Assembly: GCA_964385755.1 (NCBI GenBank)
Contig: CAYLPZ010000030.1
Coordinates: 1 to 18,469, forward strand
Reading direction: 5' to 3'
Length of the DNA: 18,469 bases
Origin: CAG-698 sp964385755
Lineage (GTDB): Bacteria; Bacillota_I; Bacilli_A; ML615J-28; CAG-698
The number at the start of each line of letters is the position of its first letter. Position 1 is the stretch's first letter. The notes under the pieces were generated by a model, which saw nothing but the letters and a program-made list of their open reading frames with translations, had not been told where the DNA came from and ran no database searches. This document shows positions 14,905-18,469 of the stretch, piece after piece. The position numbers were made by a program, and so were the translations under genes.

Positions 14905-14936
14905 ATCATCCTCTTTTAGAGGATGATTTTCTTTTG
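14905..14936 (+). terminator. Intrinsic terminator after the giant gene
   Basis: ATCATCCTCT (14905-14914) pairs perfectly with AGAGGATGAT (14918-14927) around a three-base loop, followed by TTTCTTTT. Confidence 0.9.
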
Positions 14937-15033
14937 TAACTTTAGTTATTTGTTTATTGTATAAAAGATAATTATATCTTGTATAAATAAAATTAATATG
15001 ATATTATAATTACATGAAAAAGGGAATGATATA

Positions 15034-15849
15034 ATGAATAAAATAATTAGTTTTGATGATGTATGGTTTTCTTATGAAGAAAGTGAAGAACTATTAAAAG
15101 GAGTGTCTTTTGATATTAATAAAGGAGAGTATGTTTGTCTCCTTGGCCATAATGGTAGTGGTAAAAGTACTATTGCCCGTCTAATGGTTGGACTACTATC
15201 ACAGTCAAAAGGTTTAATTACTATTGATGGTGATGAGATTAATGAAGAAAATATCAATAAAATCCGTGAAAAAGTAGGAATTGTCTTTCAAAACCCAGAT
15301 AATCAATTTGTTGGAGTAACAGTAAAAGATGACATCGCTTTTGGTTTAGAAAACAGAATGATAGATTATGATGAAATGAATAAACGCATAGAAGAATACT
15401 CATCTTTAGTACATATGAATGAGTTTTTAGATCGCAATCCAGAAGATTTAAGTGGTGGTCAGAAGCAAAGGGTCGCAATTGCTAGTGTCTTAGCCTTTGA
15501 TCCTGATGTAATTATATTTGATGAGGCTACTTCAATGCTTGATCCAAAGGGAGTAAGAGAGGTTAATGATACAATTAAAAGTCTAATTGGTAAGAAAACC
15601 ATCCTATCAATTACTCATAATTTAAATGAAGCAATATATGCGGATAAAGTGATAATATTAAATAAAGGAGTTATTGTGTTAAGTGGCAAACCAGAAGATG
15701 TTTTTAAAGAAGAAAACATTTTAAAAGAAGCTAATTTAGATGTCACTGAAACGATGAAACTATATTCTAAAATTAAAAATAGTAATATGAATGAAGAAAC
15801 AAAAGAAAGGATAAGTAGCTATTTATGGGAATTGAACTTTCACAAGTAA
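15034..15849 (+). CDS. ecfA1: Energy-coupling factor transporter ATPase EcfA1
   Basis: One of the two ABC ATPases that power group II ECF transporters, which share one energising module among several vitamin- or metal-binding S components. At 271 residues it has the usual length. Motifs in order: Walker A GHNGSGKST (38-46), Q-loop FQNPDNQ (85-91), signature LSGGQ (139-143), Walker B VIIFDE (159-164) followed by ATSMLDP, the EcfA1-type D-loop, and the switch His195 in ITHNL. It opens the four-gene overlapping operon ecfA1-ecfA2-ecfT-truA. AAGGGA (15020-15025) is eight bases from the ATG. A TATAAT lies at 15005-15010, with only a poor -35 (TTGTAT, 14979-14984, 20-base spacing). The 3' end overlaps ecfA2 by 25 bases. 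Confidence 0.96.
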   Translation: MNKIISFDDVWFSYEESEELLKGVSFDINKGEYVCLLGHNGSGKSTIARLMVGLLSQSKGLITIDGDEINEENINKIREKVGIVFQNPDNQFVGVTVKDDIAFGLENRMIDYDEMNKRIEEYSSLVHMNEFLDRNPEDLSGGQKQRVAIASVLAFDPDVIIFDEATSMLDPKGVREVNDTIKSLIGKKTILSITHNLNEAIYADKVIILNKGVIVLSGKPEDVFKEENILKEANLDVTETMKLYSKIKNSNMNEETKERISSYLWELNFHK

Positions 15850-16685
15850 GCTTTAGTTATCATCCTTACAAAAGAGAAACTAAAAAGAAAAAAAATAAAT
15901 ATGTTTTAGAAAATATAAACGTAAAAATACAAAAAGAAAATGAATTCATTTGTATCGTTGGACATACTGGTTGTGGGAAAAGTACGCTTATGCAGTTATT
16001 TAATGCACTACTTTTGCCAACAAAAGGTGAGGTAAATATTTTTGGAAACATTATTACAAATAAAAAACATAATAATTTAAGATTAGCAAGAAAACAAGTT
16101 GGACTAGTATTTCAATTTCCTGAGTATCAATTATTTGAAGAAACAGTTCTTAAAGATGTTTCTTTTGGACCAAAGAATTATAAAATGGATGAACCTGAAG
16201 AAAAAGCAAAAGAAGCATTAAAAATAATTGGTTTAGATGATAGTTTTTATGAACGAAGTCCTTTCTGTCTTTCGGGTGGTGAGAAACGAAAAGTAGCAAT
16301 TAGTGGAATTCTTGCAAGTAACCCTGATGTACTAATTCTAGATGAACCTACTGTAGGTCTTGATCCATTTACTAAAGGTGAATTAATAAAATTGTTAAAA
16401 GAGATTAATAAAGAAAAAACAGTAATAATAGTTACTCATGATATGAATGTATTATGGAATGTAGCTACAAGAGTTATTGTACTTGATAATAAACAAATAG
16501 TATATGATGGAGATAAAAAGACACTATTTAGCGATATTGATTTTGTTAATAAGCATTCGCTTGATTTACCAGATGTCGTATCTGTTTTGTCAAATATAAA
16601 GAAAGATTTAAAACTAGATATAGATATTTATCAAGATACAATTGATAAAGCACTTGAAGAGCTTTTGAGGGTTACTAATGAATAG
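15825..16685 (+). CDS. ecfA2: Energy-coupling factor transporter ATPase EcfA2
   Basis: Partner ATPase of EcfA1; the heterodimer binds the EcfT coupling helices on the cytoplasmic face. 286 residues. Walker A is GHTGCGKST (46-54, with Cys in a position that is usually Ser), Q-loop FQFPEYQ (96-102), signature LSGGE (149-153), Walker B VLILDE (169-174) followed by PTVGLDP, typical of EcfA2, and switch His205 in VTHDM. A lysine-rich stretch (KRETKKKKNK, 16-25) lies in the variable loop after the first strands, slightly longer than usual. The start lies inside ecfA1, with AAAGGA (15806-15811) 13 bases upstream. Its stop overlaps the ecfT start by eight bases (ATGAATAG), so the cluster is translationally coupled. 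Confidence 0.96.
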   Translation: MGIELSQVSFSYHPYKRETKKKKNKYVLENINVKIQKENEFICIVGHTGCGKSTLMQLFNALLLPTKGEVNIFGNIITNKKHNNLRLARKQVGLVFQFPEYQLFEETVLKDVSFGPKNYKMDEPEEKAKEALKIIGLDDSFYERSPFCLSGGEKRKVAISGILASNPDVLILDEPTVGLDPFTKGELIKLLKEINKEKTVIIVTHDMNVLWNVATRVIVLDNKQIVYDGDKKTLFSDIDFVNKHSLDLPDVVSVLSNIKKDLKLDIDIYQDTIDKALEELLRVTNE

Positions 16686-17649
16686 TAAAGTTGTTTTAGG
16701 TCAATATTATAATGTAGATTCTTGGATACATAGATTAGACCCAAGAACTAAAATCTTGATATTAGTGCTTTTTATGGTTGGGGTATTTTTGATTAACGAT
16801 TTAACTGTTTTACTTGGTGTATTAGGTTTTATCATTGCTTTGATTATTTCATCAAAGATACCATTTACCAAATTTTTAAAAAGTATTCAAATGATGTCGT
16901 TTATTTTGCTTTTTACGTTTTTCTGCCAAATATTATTTAGAAAAACAGGTAATTTACTTATTACTTTTGATTTTCAATTAAATATAATTAATTTGGCTAT
17001 TTCAATTGTGTTACTAGTTTTATATTTCTTATCTAAGAAAATAATTAAGAAGTTTAGAATTACATTATTTTTAGTTGTGTTAGTCCTTTCTTTTGTTTTA
17101 CAAACATTTCTAAAAGAAGGATACGTGCTTGCTAATTATAGTATTGAAATTTATGATGATAGTTTGTCTTTTGCATCATTTATCATTGTGCGTATTACAC
17201 TTTTATTATTTGCTTCTAGCTTACTTACCTTTACAACAAAACCGACTGAGCTTAATAATGGTTTAGAAAAACTGTTAAAACCATTAAAAGTTTTTAAAGT
17301 AAATGTTTCTATTCTTTCAATGATGATTTCAATTGCTTTAAGAAACATTCCGACTTTAATTAATGAAGCAAATAAGATTTTAAAAGCTCAAGCTTCTCGT
17401 GGTGTTGATTTTGAGGAATCAAACTTAAAAGAGAAGATTATGCAAATAATATCTTTAATTGTTCCAATGTTTATTATTGCTTACCGAAAAGCAGAAGATT
17501 TGTCTGATGCAATGGAAGCAAGAGGATATGATCCTAACAAACCACGAACATCTATCAATCTTCTAAAATTTAAAACAAGTGACTATGTTTCACTAGTATT
17601 AAGCTTACTAGCAATTTCATCATTGATTGTACTTAAAATTGTATTATAG
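16678..17649 (+). CDS. ecfT: Energy-coupling factor transporter transmembrane protein EcfT, with extra membrane hairpin
   Basis: Membrane scaffold of the ECF transporter that couples ATP hydrolysis by EcfA1/EcfA2 to toppling of the substrate-binding S component. The family start is clear (GQYYNVDSWIHRLDPRTKI, 8-26), and both coupling-helix ARG-type motifs are present: QASRG (238-242) and EARGYDP (280-286). At 323 residues it is about 60 longer than the usual ~265. The excess lies at about 100-150, where two additional hydrophobic segments (about 102-118 and 127-146) flank a basic loop SKKIIKKFRI. No S component gene is in the window, as expected for a shared group II module. GAGGGT (16667-16672) precedes the ATG. 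The stop overlaps the truA ribosome site. Confidence 0.94.
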   Translation: MNSKVVLGQYYNVDSWIHRLDPRTKILILVLFMVGVFLINDLTVLLGVLGFIIALIISSKIPFTKFLKSIQMMSFILLFTFFCQILFRKTGNLLITFDFQLNIINLAISIVLLVLYFLSKKIIKKFRITLFLVVLVLSFVLQTFLKEGYVLANYSIEIYDDSLSFASFIIVRITLLLFASSLLTFTTKPTELNNGLEKLLKPLKVFKVNVSILSMMISIALRNIPTLINEANKILKAQASRGVDFEESNLKEKIMQIISLIVPMFIIAYRKAEDLSDAMEARGYDPNKPRTSINLLKFKTSDYVSLVLSLLAISSLIVLKIVL

Positions 17650-17657
17650 GTGATGTT

Positions 17658-18389
17658 ATGAGGTATAAATGTACTGTTAGCTATGATGGAACTAATTTTC
17701 ATGGGTTTCAATCACAAAAGGAATTAAGAACAGTTGAAGAAGAAATTGAAAAAGTGTTGGAAATAATTTGTAAAAAGAAGACAATATGCTATGCTTCAGG
17801 AAGAACTGACACTGGTGTGCATGCAATAGGGCAAGTATTTCATTTTGATACAGATATTGTAATGAATGAATGGAATATGAAAAAGGCTATTAACACTAGA
17901 CTACCCAAAGACATTTATATTACCAAAGTTGAAAAGGTTGATGAATGTTTTCATGCAAGGTTTTCTAGTCATAAAAAAGAATATCATTACAAAATAGCTC
18001 TAAATGAATTTGATCCGTTAAAAAAGAATTATTTATTCTATCCATCATATAAAAACTTTGATATAAAAAAGATGGAAGAAGCAAAAATAGTCTTAGTTGG
18101 TACACATGATTTTAAAAGTTTTACAAAAAATCATACAATTGAAGATACTGTTAGAACGATTTATTCAATTGAGTTTGAAATAAAAGAAGATATATTAACA
18201 CTAAAATTTATTGGAAATGGGTTTTTACATAATATGATAAGAATTATTGTAGCAATGCTATTTTTGGTTGGGATAGGGAAAATCACCAAAGAAGATTTAC
18301 AAAAAATTCTTGATGGAAAAAATAGAAAACTTGCGCCGAAAACCGCTCCAGCAAATGGTCTATACCTTTACAAAGTTTATTATGAATAA
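17658..18389 (+). CDS. truA: tRNA pseudouridine(38-40) synthase TruA
   Basis: Converts uridines 38, 39 and 40 of the tRNA anticodon arm to pseudouridine in the cytoplasm. 243 residues, the normal length. The catalytic aspartate is Asp51 in the hallmark ASGRTDTGVHAIGQV (46-60). Other family blocks are YDGTNFHGFQ (9-18), FHARFSSHKKEYHYKI and FIGNGFLHNMIRIIVAML. The ribosome site AGGTGAT (17648-17654) overlaps the ecfT stop, so the gene is the fourth of the ecf operon. In Bacillota rplM and rpsI usually follow, which fits the structured sequence after the stop. No terminator is visible before the window ends. Confidence 0.97.
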   Translation: MRYKCTVSYDGTNFHGFQSQKELRTVEEEIEKVLEIICKKKTICYASGRTDTGVHAIGQVFHFDTDIVMNEWNMKKAINTRLPKDIYITKVEKVDECFHARFSSHKKEYHYKIALNEFDPLKKNYLFYPSYKNFDIKKMEEAKIVLVGTHDFKSFTKNHTIEDTVRTIYSIEFEIKEDILTLKFIGNGFLHNMIRIIVAMLFLVGIGKITKEDLQKILDGKNRKLAPKTAPANGLYLYKVYYE

Positions 18390-18469
18390 AAAAATGCGTA
18401 ATTACCACTAAAAAGGTTCTTACGCTTAAACGGGTATAGAACCTAAATATTAAGTAACTCAAAAATATT
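18390..18469 (+). ncRNA. Probable structured leader RNA downstream of truA, perhaps the ribosomal protein L13 leader (cut by window end)
   Basis: After the truA stop the sequence becomes less AT-rich and strongly self-complementary. AGGTTCT (18414-18420) pairs with AGAACCT (18438-18444) around a 17-base loop. GCGTAA (18396-18401) can pair with TTACGC (18420-18425) in that loop, and TACC (18403-18406) with GGTA (18433-18436); these pairings cross or compete. No U-run follows, so it is not a simple terminator. Gene order in Bacillota puts rplM-rpsI next, and rplM carries an autoregulatory L13 leader there. The identification rests on position and foldability, not a database match. Confidence 0.45.

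Noticed and set aside
1..18469. Mycoplasma-type genetic code (TGA as Trp)
   Set aside because: Long genes are intact with the standard code and their Trp codons are TGG; an AT-rich genome using TGA for Trp would show many in-frame TGA.
1..18469. CRISPR arrays, tRNA or rRNA genes, insertion sequences, classical cre sites
   Set aside because: I looked by eye on both strands and saw no regularly spaced direct repeats, cloverleaf-like sequences, transposase motifs or CG-centred cre palindromes.

Overview
The window is AT-rich DNA from a low-GC Gram-positive bacterium (Bacillota). Evidence for this is a CcpA-like LacI-family regulator, a Bacillus-type MurC, strong AGGAGG-type ribosome binding sites, U-tailed hairpin terminators, and the ecfA1-ecfA2-ecfT-truA gene order that in this phylum normally runs on into rplM-rpsI. 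Tryptophan is written with TGG and reading frames are uninterrupted, so the standard bacterial code applies, although none of the 15 genes ends in TGA. MurC implies a peptidoglycan wall. A small Cys-rich protein resembles spore coat protein CotD. The best guess is an uncultured Bacilli/Erysipelotrichia-type lineage close to the wall-less Mollicutes; this placement is inference.

Layout: positions 1-2291 are very AT-rich and carry the tail of an ATPase/winged-helix regulator that is cut by the window edge, a shortened pyroglutamyl-peptidase-like protein, and murC. A 406-base spacer with palindromes and a promoter leads into the CcpA-like regulator (2698-3690), which ends at a strong terminator. 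A CYTH-domain protein follows (3943-4509). The next block is a tightly packed run of trpS, mscL and a UshA-like 5'-nucleotidase lipoprotein (4635-8251), closed by a terminator. clpP (8538-9116) is on the minus strand and converges on that terminator. Divergent from clpP is the 81-residue Cys-rich CotD-like gene (9263-9508).

The most unusual object is a single 1763-residue gene (9605-14896). It has a CvpA-like four-helix membrane domain followed by about 1,500 residues built from roughly 14 diverged tandem copies of an ~87-residue helical unit. By charge distribution this region is predicted to lie outside the cell.

The window ends with an overlapping operon for the energising module of a group II ECF vitamin/metal transporter (EcfA1, EcfA2, EcfT) and tRNA pseudouridine synthase TruA. 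After truA comes the start of a compact, less AT-rich structured RNA segment, probably the leader of the ribosomal protein L13 operon.

Functionally most genes are housekeeping: wall precursor synthesis (murC), translation (trpS, truA), proteolysis (clpP), osmotic release (mscL), nucleotide scavenging (nucleotidase) and micronutrient uptake (ecf). Candidates for new biology are the giant CvpA-repeat protein, the CYTH protein that lacks two tunnel glutamates, the EcfT with an extra membrane hairpin, the minimal C15-like peptidase, and several hairpins placed at translation start sites.
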